NCBI GenBank assembly: GCA_021792595.1
Contig: JAJYUI010000004.1
Location: 1-36,610, forward strand
Direction: 5' to 3'
DNA: 36,610 bases
From: Thermoplasmata archaeon
GTDB lineage: Archaea > Thermoplasmatota > Thermoplasmata > Thermoplasmatales > Thermoplasmataceae
In this document: positions 1 through 6,418 of the stretch, piece by piece
Layout of the letters: each line of letters opens with the position of its first letter
Position numbering within the stretch: the first letter of the stretch is position 1
The notes under the pieces: generated by a model
The model's input: only the letters and a program-made list of their open reading frames with translations
Told to the model about the DNA's origin: nothing
The model's database searches: none
Translations under genes and position numbers: made by a program

Positions 1-485
1 TTTCGATCCATTCCAATATCTCTCAAAAGATCTGAAAGTGATTCCGTGGACACATGGGCATCCGGAACCGTTTCAGAAAGATAAGATGTTGAATAGTGGA
101 ATTCAACATTTTTCAGTGGTGATACATGGATGAGCCTCATCATCGAGAATATGAATATCTCTTTCCACTGTGGAAAGTGTTTCTTCAACGATCTGATCAT
201 GTCACCTGATATGTGATTCACGAGAAATGATGCACCATATTCCTTCACAGCTATCTGGCTGTAAAGTTTCATTACACGCTTTGTCTTCGGTTCAATGAGT
301 CCATCGGGCGTTATCCTTCCCAGATACTCTCCAGTTTTCATCTGTGATCTCTTCTTTTCAGGATTCCATTTACTGCTTACCCTGTAAAGATAGTAATGAT
401 CCCTCCTCCTCATGACAAGTGTCCCCTCGGTCCAATATTTCAACACCCAGTCCGGATAATTGTTTCTTGTTTTGTGGTTAATCAT
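1..485 (-). CDS. IS transposase, N-terminal part (runs off window edge)
   Basis: An open frame of 161 codons starts at ATG 485 and is still open at base 1, so only the N-terminal part is present. The translation starts MINHKTRNNYPDWVLKYW. It continues with a basic, tyrosine-rich stretch (RRRDHYYLYRVSSKW), then KTGEYLGRITPDGLIEPK, and reaches LSDLLRDIGMDR at the edge. This order resembles the N-terminal region of IS4/IS1634-type transposases that are common in Thermoplasmatales; the match is from memory and not from a search. The DDE catalytic residues would lie outside the window, so activity cannot be judged. The right end of the element should lie between 486 and 766, but I could not fix a terminal inverted repeat or target duplication. 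Transposase identity is fairly sure; the exact IS family is not. Confidence 0.75.
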   Translation of the reverse strand, partial: MINHKTRNNYPDWVLKYWTEGTLVMRRRDHYYLYRVSSKWNPEKKRSQMKTGEYLGRITPDGLIEPKTKRVMKLYSQIAVKEYGASFLVNHISGDMIRSLKKHFPQWKEIFIFSMMRLIHVSPLKNVEFHYSTSYLSETVPDAHVSTESLSDLLRDIGMDR

Positions 486-506
486 ATTATGCATATGCAT
501 AATATG
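483..506. repeat. 24-bp perfect palindrome over the transposase start
   Basis: Bases 483-506 equal their own reverse complement over all 24 positions, centred on 494/495. The inner core is ATTATGCATATGCATAAT. The palindrome contains the transposase ATG (485-483) at its left edge. A related piece, ATATTATGCA, recurs near 557-566. A symmetric site covering the translation start could be a self-regulatory operator or an RNA hairpin that limits transposase translation. The symmetry is directly visible; the function is inferred. Confidence 0.6.
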
Positions 507-766
507 CAAGCATAAAAGTCTTTCTGTAAAACATAGAAAATAAGGGGAAAATTTAAAATATATTATGCAAAAGTGCCAGAGTTAGAGTTTAACCAAACCC
601 GTCCGGATCCCCCCCAATGGCTTTGGTTTCAAGGGATTTGCCAGATCACACCATGATTCTCACATTTCGTGATAGAATGAAATCTGCAGTATCTGGAGTG
701 ACCATAAACTGTCCTGATGAATAGATAGATCAAGCATTCTCATTACGGGAGTTTTCTGTTTGAAAC

Positions 767-1330
767 TTAGTCAGGGCGTCTGTCAATAAGGTAATTGACT
801 ATATCAATAGTTGTGGCCGCAAGGTACTCCTCTTTTCCCAATGATACCCTCTTGCCATACCTCAGGACAAATTTTGAATCCTTGCGTGGAATCCCAATGT
901 GGTCCCCGAGTACGAAAAAGTTGTTTTCCGACAGATCACCCGGATCAAAGGGCTCTCCTTCCATGTCGAGAAGAAAAATGCTGTACCCTTCGGTTGACTT
1001 CTCCTTGATAACCCCCTGGAGAGATGATTTTGTCAAATTCACCCCTTCGTGGGATCTCCCGTTGAGCACATTCCTTAGAATATTCTCCCAGGATCTCTCG
1101 TCCACCCTCGCATCTCTCAGTTCATCCCCTGAGATTGAAAGATGCATTGGCGGCCGTGGAGGGCCGTTCAGTATCGCGTGGAAAACAACATCATGCCTGT
1201 GGGACCTTGACTTGAAGATCGACGTAAGTATGCACTGGTAGACAACATCCAGCCTGCCAGCTTCCAAAAGGCTCGTGAAATCTCCCGTCGTGTGTGCGCT
1301 GAGTGACTGAACCAAGAATTCCCTAAACAT
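767..1330 (-). CDS. trmY: tRNA (pseudouridine-54 N1)-methyltransferase TrmY
   Basis: The product would methylate N1 of pseudouridine 54 in the T-loop of archaeal tRNAs, using S-adenosylmethionine; it is a SPOUT-class enzyme. The 187-residue translation shows TrmY/DUF358 landmarks: AGRLDVVYQC near the N-terminus, a central DERSWENILRNVL, and the C-terminal knot region FVLGDHIGIP and VSLGKEEYLAATTIDIVNYLID. The frame is open upstream to 1345, but the second ATG (1330) is preferred: a strong Shine-Dalgarno, GGAGGGGG at 1343-1336, sits 5 nt before it, and the protein then starts MFREFLVQS as expected for the family. It is a single gene, read away from the 1875 cassette. Family assignment is strong; activity is inferred. 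Confidence 0.87.
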   Translation of the reverse strand: MFREFLVQSLSAHTTGDFTSLLEAGRLDVVYQCILTSIFKSRSHRHDVVFHAILNGPPRPPMHLSISGDELRDARVDERSWENILRNVLNGRSHEGVNLTKSSLQGVIKEKSTEGYSIFLLDMEGEPFDPGDLSENNFFVLGDHIGIPRKDSKFVLRYGKRVSLGKEEYLAATTIDIVNYLIDRRPD

Positions 1331-1344
1331 TTCTTCCCCCTCCA

Positions 1345-1367
1345 TTAGCGCCCTTCATAAGGGCTAA
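1345..1367. promoter_or_regulatory. Dyad upstream of trmY
   Basis: GCCCTT (1350-1355), loop CAT, AAGGGC (1359-1364) form a perfect 6-bp stem with a 3-nt loop. TTAG and CTAA flank it and extend the symmetry with a small offset. It lies just upstream of the trmY Shine-Dalgarno on the minus strand. It could be a leader hairpin or a repressor site. No T-run follows on either side, so a terminator is less likely. Confidence 0.4.
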
Positions 1368-1839
1368 AGCACACGGTTCATTTTCCGGCTCGAGACGAAA
1401 CCATGCAGTTTCCTGATTATCGGGTGAGTTTATAAAGTGTCCGGGTTTGAAGATGTTGTCTCACATTAGCCCCCACCTTCCAGTGAATCAAAGGAGGGCT
1501 GAAGGATGCCATTATGCTCATGCGGCAAGTCTCCAATGGTTTGCTTAAACCCGATGAATTATCCCCTGGCACCATTTGCACCAACCTCCATTACTTGAAC
1601 CATCCTTAATTCTCTTCGGCATCTGCAGTGCGATACGATTCAGGATAGGGGATGGAAATTCCGATATGGTGTGTTTCGCAGAGACAGTTGCTTGATTCAA
1701 CCCGGAAAACATACCACTCACGAACTGGCTACAATCACTGCAGACCTGTCGGTTTCTTGCATTGTCTGCGTGTTAATTCGTCGATCAGTGTAATCCACTG
1801 TCACTGGTGATCAGTAATCTCACTGCACATTCCGACATG
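1368..1839. other. Intergenic stretch without a recognisable gene
   Basis: About 470 bp lie between trmY and the promoter of the DNA-transfer-like cassette. Stop codons are frequent where I read it, and I see no tRNA, CRISPR repeat or convincing ribosome site. A weak imperfect stem (AGCCC near 1468, GGGCT near 1496) and a TATA-like TTTATAAA near 1430 are present, so a small RNA is possible but unsupported. The length is unusual in a window where most genes touch or overlap. It may hold regulation for the cassette or a decayed gene. Confidence 0.5.
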
Positions 1840-1847
1840 TTTTAATG
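1840..1847 (+). promoter_or_regulatory. TATA-like box for the VirB-like cassette
   Basis: TTTTAATG lies about 30 bp before the ATG at 1875. With the usual archaeal spacing from TATA box to transcript start, the mRNA would begin at or within a few bases of the start codon. Only a weak purine run (GGAAAG) precedes the ATG, which fits a leaderless first gene. Confidence 0.45.
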
Positions 1848-1874
1848 TATTGTAATTTTCCCGGAAAGTTATAA

Positions 1875-2147
1875 ATGTCACTAATTACACTTTTGACAAC
1901 TGCGACAAATTCATCTGCCCTGTCCGGAATTACCGGCCGGATCTACGAGATCATAATCTCAATTTCTGCAATACTGATTGCAGTGCTCTGGATCCCCATA
2001 GCAATCTCTTTCTTCAGCGAGGATGAAAACAGGAGGCTGAATGCCAAACTGAGGCTGAAGAATGCGATTATTGGCACAATCATCTATGTGCTGGCCGTCA
2101 GTGGCACCCTGTACACAGTATTTTACTACATTGCAACCGGCGCCTAG
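1875..2147 (+). CDS. Small two-helix membrane protein, VirB2/CedA1-like pilin candidate
   Basis: The 90-residue product has two hydrophobic helices, about residues 23-46 and 68-86. A short basic loop with SEDENRRLNAKLRLKNAIIG separates them. This helix, positive loop, helix layout, with a small-residue motif entering helix 2, is typical of VirB2/TrbC-type conjugative pilins and of the small Ced/Ted pilin subunits of Thermoproteota. I see no separate cleavable signal peptide. It is the first gene of a four-gene cassette, with its stop 2 nt before the next possible start. If the assignment is right, it would polymerise into a pilus or line a DNA-transfer channel. The topology is directly visible. 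The homology is inferred from topology, size and neighbours, since such short proteins are hard to place. Confidence 0.55.
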   Translation: MSLITLLTTATNSSALSGITGRIYEIIISISAILIAVLWIPIAISFFSEDENRRLNAKLRLKNAIIGTIIYVLAVSGTLYTVFYYIATGA

Positions 2148-2149
2148 GG

Positions 2150-3172
2150 GTGCCTGACGTGAACCTGGAACTTTCCTTGTCGATAATTTTCAGGACCGTA
2201 GAGTCTGCCCTATTCTCCTCAGCTGGAGGACTATGGTATGTAACGGTCAAGTATGGGTTATCCCCTGGTTATGCATATCTTGGCAGCGAACTGTCAGCCC
2301 ATGGGTACCTCAGAATCTACAATTTCTTTTTTAACACTTTCGTGAGCGAGATTGTCTATCTTGTGATGATACTGGCTGCCCTGTATCTACTTTTCAGGAA
2401 CTCCGTCGGAGAACCAGCGCCGTCCATTCCCACGCTCGCCCGCCTGTTTTTCTCATTTTCCCTTGCAATCTTTGCCTTCACCGTTTGCATTGACCTCATG
2501 CGCTATACAGATTCCATCTACACTTACACATGGAACGGCCTGGACACCGATTGGTATGCCCTCATGCCTCTTGGAAGTTCCAGCAACGCAACCGGAATCC
2601 AGGATTTGGGCTCGACGACTGTTATTTCTCTCCTCTTCATCACTTCATATTTTGTTGCCACCGGATCGCTCCTGTCTATGCTCGAGATCAGGCAGGCAAT
2701 CATTCTTGTCCTTATGGTGATACTGCCAGTCTCTTCGCTACTACTGGCGTTGCCGTTCACGGAGAAAATTGCAGCGGGGATGTGGAAGCTTTTCGCAGAG
2801 ATGACGGTGGTTCCCTTCATTGTACTCATCTGCATAGCGATAGCTGAATCAGTACATGGTGACCCGCTGCTGCAGATTGCCCTGATACTTCTTGCTTCGG
2901 GAAGCCCCTTCCTGCTGCACAATGGTTCAAGGATCCTTTACGGTGCAGGGATAATGGGTTCATTCACCGGCCTGATGGCTGGGATGGGATCAATGAGATA
3001 TGGAATCACGGGCCAGGTTGCAGGGATCTCGTCTGCCCTCAAACCGTCCCTGGGAGTTGCGATAAAGGGAGGAAGGGGGCCAATAGATACAAACAAGCAG
3101 GGGGAGTTCACCATTAACTGGAGAGAAGTCTTCAGGGACTCATTCAGAGGCTCGGGGGAAAGACGCGATTGA
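2150..3172 (+). CDS. Polytopic membrane protein, VirB6/CedA-like
   Basis: The 340-residue product has six or seven hydrophobic helices, roughly at residues 63-83, 95-115, 155-177, 183-203, 213-235, 240-258 and perhaps 265-285. The first 60 residues are only moderately hydrophobic and the C-terminal tail (about 55 residues) is polar and charged. VirB6 and archaeal CedA, the inner-membrane channel components of conjugation-type machines, have this size and build. Two GTG codons can start it. GTG 2150 directly follows the upstream stop. GTG 2159 has AGGGGTG about 6 nt before it and may be the real start. The gene overlaps the next by 4 nt (TTGA). Function is inferred from topology and its place before a VirB4-like ATPase. 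Confidence 0.55.
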   Translation: MPDVNLELSLSIIFRTVESALFSSAGGLWYVTVKYGLSPGYAYLGSELSAHGYLRIYNFFFNTFVSEIVYLVMILAALYLLFRNSVGEPAPSIPTLARLFFSFSLAIFAFTVCIDLMRYTDSIYTYTWNGLDTDWYALMPLGSSSNATGIQDLGSTTVISLLFITSYFVATGSLLSMLEIRQAIILVLMVILPVSSLLLALPFTEKIAAGMWKLFAEMTVVPFIVLICIAIAESVHGDPLLQIALILLASGSPFLLHNGSRILYGAGIMGSFTGLMAGMGSMRYGITGQVAGISSALKPSLGVAIKGGRGPIDTNKQGEFTINWREVFRDSFRGSGERRD

Positions 3173-3858
3173 CAGAGGAGAGGACCCCACCCAATGTCAG
3201 CCTGTATGAATCAAAGATCGCTGGTCTTGACTGGAATGTTGCTGTCTTTCTTACACTTGCAATATCTGTATCTTCTGTGCTGAGCCTTGTTGACGTGACT
3301 GCGGGGCTTGTTGCATTCCTTACGGTTCCCGTTATCCTTGCACTTGGGTTGAATGGGTGGTCGCTCCCCTTGTCGATACTTGAGTCTGTAGCAAGGCACC
3401 ATGAATGGATGGTCGAAGCCCCGATTTCCACCAGATTCATGAACGACCACTTGCTAATCCAAACCAGGGACTCTCTATGCGCTATAATCAAGCTTGTGGC
3501 ATCTGATCTCTCCCTCCTGTCACAGTCGTCGATTGACTCCGTGAGGAGAGGCCTCGCTTCATTGATAGAGCAGTTGAAGGTTGAAGCAAGCTTCATTTCA
3601 ATTCCGCATGGAATCGGGGATGGTTCACTCAAAGGACCGGATGAAGACTACAATCTGCTGGTCGATTTTGTGTTGAAGGACGTACATTACTTCAACACAT
3701 ACCTGATCCTGAAGGTTAGGAAATATGACGGAGATTCGGGGTTAATGGAACTCGAGGAGGAAGTGAACAGGACATTGGGGTTCCTCAGGCAATGCGGATT
3801 TTCAGCGGACGAAGTGACAGAAGATTCCTTGCGGGAAGTGATGAAGTGGAACCCGTGA
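3169..3858 (+). CDS. VirB3-like membrane segment plus VirB4 N-terminal domain
   Basis: The 229-residue product has two closely spaced hydrophobic helices (about residues 22-40 and 43-62), followed by a soluble domain. The soluble part carries LCAIIKLVASDLSLLSQSS and RRGLASLIEQLKVEASFISI, which match the pattern at the start of VirB4 proteins (VirB3-VirB4 fusions: two helices, then the VirB4 N-domain). It ends where the ATPase part of a VirB4 would continue, and the next gene supplies that part. The TTG start at 3169 overlaps the previous stop (TTGA), with a G-rich ribosome site just before it. The 3' end overlaps the next gene by GTGA. Either the VirB4 is naturally split or a frameshift near 3855 separates the halves. 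Confidence 0.55.
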   Translation: MTEERTPPNVSLYESKIAGLDWNVAVFLTLAISVSSVLSLVDVTAGLVAFLTVPVILALGLNGWSLPLSILESVARHHEWMVEAPISTRFMNDHLLIQTRDSLCAIIKLVASDLSLLSQSSIDSVRRGLASLIEQLKVEASFISIPHGIGDGSLKGPDEDYNLLVDFVLKDVHYFNTYLILKVRKYDGDSGLMELEEEVNRTLGFLRQCGFSADEVTEDSLREVMKWNP

Positions 3859-5117
3859 AGAAATTCAGGGTAGCAGGCAATGGGGTGATTTCCCCAGATG
3901 GCCTCTCCGGATATCTGAGCGTATCGGAGGCAAGAATCGTGCCTGACTTCCGTTATCTGAAGATCGTTGAATCCCTGGGGATCGGAGTGTCTCTCAGGTT
4001 GGATCTGAACCCGTATGACAATGGAAAATCGCAGCCTGTCATACGGAGAATGATTGCAGATCGGGCCTCAGAACTGAAGATTTCCAGGGTAATGAATAAC
4101 AGGGGGGCGATAGAGGAGCAGGTCGCTTTCCTGAGAAACCTGATTGGAAGGATCGAGAATAACAGGACCAGGGCGGTAAACGTTCAATACGTCGTCAAGG
4201 TGACGGAACACCATCCCGCGATTCTGAAGGATAGCCTGGGGCGTATTGAAAGCGCGTTCGCAGCGATGGGGATCAGGACAAAACTGTCCAGGTTCATCGG
4301 TCGCAGGAGATTGCTGTCAGTCACAAACCCGTTCTCCACCTCAAGAGGAAATTACCTGATGGACTCCACCACACTGGGAGGTATTCTCCCTGTTTCATTC
4401 AGCCCTGAACCTCACTTGGGGATACTTATCGGAATTGATGAAAGCAACGAGTATCCCGTGTTCCAGGACATATTCGAAGGAAACTCCTACAACTGCATTG
4501 TGTCAGGCGAGACTGGCAGCGGGAAGTCCTTCTTCACCAAGCTGCTTGTTTCCAGAATGCTCAGGAATGAGCTTGTAGGGGAAGTGCGAATTGTTGATCC
4601 TCTCGGGGAATATTCACCTGAACTGTTTCCCGGCTTCAGTGATAAAGTGGCAATAATCCATAGTGAAAACGTAGACGCAGAGAAACTGATCGGTGAGATA
4701 ACTGCAGGGTTTTCAGCCTCGGGAAGAAAACTTCTTGTGATTGATGAAGCCCACAGGCTTCTTGAGACCAGGCCTGCGAGAATAGCCCTTGATCGCCTTG
4801 CCCGACACTCCCGGCACAAGAACCTGTCCGTGATACCCATAACGCAGAACCTCACCGATTTCTTTGGAAGTGAAGAGGGCAGGTCGCTTGTTTCCAACTC
4901 AGGAAACATAATCTCCTTCAGGAACAAGCCCTTCCAGCTTTCAAAACTGAGTTCCGTGAGCGAACCTGGCACAGATTCACTGGACACGTCCGGGCTGATG
5001 GGTGGCAGAAGGGATCCGTATTCCGAATGCATATTCATTCATGGATCGGAGATCAGGAGGATTAGGGTAATATGTACCGTGAAAGAGCACCGGATGCTCA
5101 GTTATTCTGCTCCTTGA
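3855..5117 (+). CDS. VirB4/CedB/HerA-type ATPase of a DNA-transfer machine
   Basis: This would be the hexameric motor at the membrane that powers pilus assembly or DNA movement. In the 420-residue product, about 180 residues resembling the rest of the VirB4 N-domain come first. Walker A GETGSGKS is at about 218-225, Walker B LLVIDEAH at about 293-300, and the VirB4/HerA sensor motif ITQN at about 329-332. I chose GTG 3855, which gives a 4-nt GTGA overlap with the upstream gene. An in-frame ATG at 3792 lies inside that gene and lacks a clear ribosome site. The ATPase family call is strong. The link to DNA import rather than export rests on the neighbours and on the lack of a relaxase or VirD4-type coupling protein. 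The 3' end overlaps a converging gene by 20 nt. Confidence 0.8.
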   Translation: MKKFRVAGNGVISPDGLSGYLSVSEARIVPDFRYLKIVESLGIGVSLRLDLNPYDNGKSQPVIRRMIADRASELKISRVMNNRGAIEEQVAFLRNLIGRIENNRTRAVNVQYVVKVTEHHPAILKDSLGRIESAFAAMGIRTKLSRFIGRRRLLSVTNPFSTSRGNYLMDSTTLGGILPVSFSPEPHLGILIGIDESNEYPVFQDIFEGNSYNCIVSGETGSGKSFFTKLLVSRMLRNELVGEVRIVDPLGEYSPELFPGFSDKVAIIHSENVDAEKLIGEITAGFSASGRKLLVIDEAHRLLETRPARIALDRLARHSRHKNLSVIPITQNLTDFFGSEEGRSLVSNSGNIISFRNKPFQLSKLSSVSEPGTDSLDTSGLMGGRRDPYSECIFIHGSEIRRIRVICTVKEHRMLSYSAP

Positions 5118-5400
5118 GCCTCTTCTCTCTCTCCTTCTCGTCAACAAGCAGCAGGGTCAGAACCCCGAACACAAGGAGAACCACAACGAAGTCATAAAGA
5201 CCAACATCTCCCCATGTGTCGTAAAGAATGGACCAGACAAGATAGAAGCTGATGGCAATAATTATTGAAAGGAGCCCAAAGAAGCGGTAAATGTTTGGAA
5301 CCGTCACTTTCGAAAGAGCGAAACCTGCAGCCTTCCGGCCTGGAATCCTGCCAAGCTTCTCCCTTGCCTCTTTCATTGCCCTTGAGTTCCTTATCCCCAT
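5098..5400 (-). CDS. Small two-helix membrane protein, function unknown
   Basis: The 100-residue product has a basic N-terminus (about 33 residues rich in Arg and Lys). Two hydrophobic helices follow at about 38-57 and 67-85, and it ends in a highly charged tail with EKEREKRLKEQN. It has no motif I recognise. The gene converges on the VirB4-like ATPase gene and overlaps its end by 20 nt. Its ATG lies 92 bp from the divergent mptD start. A TATA-like TTTAATTA (5437-5430, minus) about 30 bp upstream would give a leaderless or very short-leader mRNA. It could be a Thermoplasmatales-specific membrane protein. A role with the adjacent DNA-transfer cassette is possible but unsupported beyond proximity. 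Confidence 0.65.
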   Translation of the reverse strand: MGIRNSRAMKEAREKLGRIPGRKAAGFALSKVTVPNIYRFFGLLSIIIAISFYLVWSILYDTWGDVGLYDFVVVLLVFGVLTLLLVDEKEREKRLKEQNN

Positions 5401-5461
5401 TCGTTCCGGCAGTGATATGAATCAGGCATAATTAAAGATTACATTCCAATATGACCCTGCG

Positions 5462-5472
5462 AAAATAAATAA
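5462..5472 (+). promoter_or_regulatory. TATA-like box for mptD
   Basis: AAAATAAATAA is centred about 26 bp before the GTG at 5493. The spacing predicts that transcription starts at the start codon. It sits in the 92-bp region shared with the divergent 5400 gene. Confidence 0.5.
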
Positions 5473-5492
5473 CCTCTCTGCAAATTACGGAT

Positions 5493-5867
5493 GTGCTGAA
5501 TCAGATAAACGACCCTGCATCAGGATACTTCCACTGCACTAACAGGGAAAGGGCAATCTTTGAGGCAGGAATCAAGTTGGGTACGATATATCACCAGTAC
5601 GTTGGTGTTCCCATAAACCTGAGTAATCTCACATCGCTGGAGAACGCCATAAAGGAGAGTGTCATGGTGCAGCCCTTTGTTGTTGATGCCAGCGTGAAAA
5701 TTGACTCTGAAGTCGTGAAGAAGAGGCAGGGTGTCTACAAGTACATAACCTTGTCCGGGGATATGCTCGCCGTATCTGTAAAAATCAGGTACGAGGATGC
5801 GGAAGTGACGGGTTTTCTCCATTACGTGGAGAAAATGGATTATCCACTTATGTACGTGGGAGATTAG
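5493..5867 (+). CDS. mptD: Archaeal dihydroneopterin aldolase (MptD family)
   Basis: MptD cleaves 7,8-dihydroneopterin to 6-hydroxymethyl-dihydropterin in archaeal pterin (folate or methanopterin-type) synthesis. The 124-residue product shows the DUF372/MptD pattern: YFHCTNRERAIFEAGIKLG near the N-terminus, then IYHQYVGVPI, and a central block with AIKESVMVQPFVVDASV. The length fits the family. The GTG start is placed by the TATA-like box 26 bp upstream; an overlapping ATG two bases earlier meets a stop at once. It is the first gene of a run with the THEP1-like gene (7-nt gap) and trm1. A folate-using partner, folD, lies near the end of the window. Family identification is from recalled motifs; good but unverified. 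Confidence 0.75.
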   Translation: MLNQINDPASGYFHCTNRERAIFEAGIKLGTIYHQYVGVPINLSNLTSLENAIKESVMVQPFVVDASVKIDSEVVKKRQGVYKYITLSGDMLAVSVKIRYEDAEVTGFLHYVEKMDYPLMYVGD

Positions 5868-5874
5868 AGTAAAG

Positions 5875-6417
5875 ATGGCAGTTAAGGTAGGTATAACAGG
5901 CCCCACCGGGGCTATCAAGGCCGAGGTTTTGAAAAAGATCATCGAGATACTGGAGAAGGAGGGGAAGATTGTTCAGGGCGTCCTGGTCAGCGAAATCCTG
6001 AACGCAGGGAAACTCACAGGATATTCCCTGTATGATCTCAACACGAAGAAGAAGGTACTATTTGCGGATGCCTCCATTTTGTCGAGAGTGAAAATAGACA
6101 AGATTGGCGTGGATACCAGGCTTCTGGAGGAAACCCTGATCCCGAGCCTTGAAAAGGCAAGAGAAGCTGCGGACTACATCGTTATAGACGAGATTGGGAA
6201 ACTGGAGGGGACCACAAAGCTGGTGCAGAAGGAGATCAACAATACCCTGGAATTCGACAAGCCGCTCGTGCTTACACTTCACAAGAAAAGCAGGAACCCG
6301 GTTCTGCAGGAAATCAGGAGCTTGGAAGGAGTCCGTGTATTCGATCTCACCCCGATAAACAAGAACCTTCTTCCCTTCAAGGTCCTCAGGGTCCTTAAAG
6401 GAGAAGAAGGATCCTGA
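5875..6417 (+). CDS. THEP1-like nucleoside-triphosphatase with degenerate P-loop
   Basis: The 180-residue product has the length and fold order of THEP1 (COG1618) nucleoside-triphosphatases. A P-loop starts at residue 9, GVLVSEIL follows where the family has its second conserved block, and the Walker B is typical (YIVIDEIGKLE). The C-terminal block (PLVLTLHKKSRNPVLQEI) also fits. The oddity is the P-loop, GPTGAIKA. The second glycine and the Ser/Thr after the lysine, both needed in the GxxxxGK[ST] pattern, are Ile and Ala. Nucleotide binding may be weakened or altered. It sits 7 nt after mptD and 1 nt before the trm1 start, so it is probably co-transcribed. Family call is strong; catalytic activity is doubtful. 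Confidence 0.8.
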   Translation: MAVKVGITGPTGAIKAEVLKKIIEILEKEGKIVQGVLVSEILNAGKLTGYSLYDLNTKKKVLFADASILSRVKIDKIGVDTRLLEETLIPSLEKAREAADYIVIDEIGKLEGTTKLVQKEINNTLEFDKPLVLTLHKKSRNPVLQEIRSLEGVRVFDLTPINKNLLPFKVLRVLKGEEGS

Positions 6418-6418
6418 G

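Noticed and set aside
1428-1560. Small RNA (C/D box or SRP-like) in the gap before the cassette
   Set aside because: A box C-like GATGAAT near 1554 has no matching box D at a suitable distance, and no SRP or RNase P signature was found.
3792-3857. ATG 3792 as the start of the VirB4-like ATPase
   Set aside because: It lies deep inside the upstream gene without a clear ribosome site. GTG 3855 gives a 4-nt overlap like those elsewhere in the cassette.
1875-5117. Integrated conjugative plasmid or virus
   Set aside because: No relaxase, VirD4-type coupling protein, integrase, replication gene or attachment repeat is seen, and both flanks are ordinary chromosomal genes. The transposase at 1-485 is an IS and is over 1 kb away.
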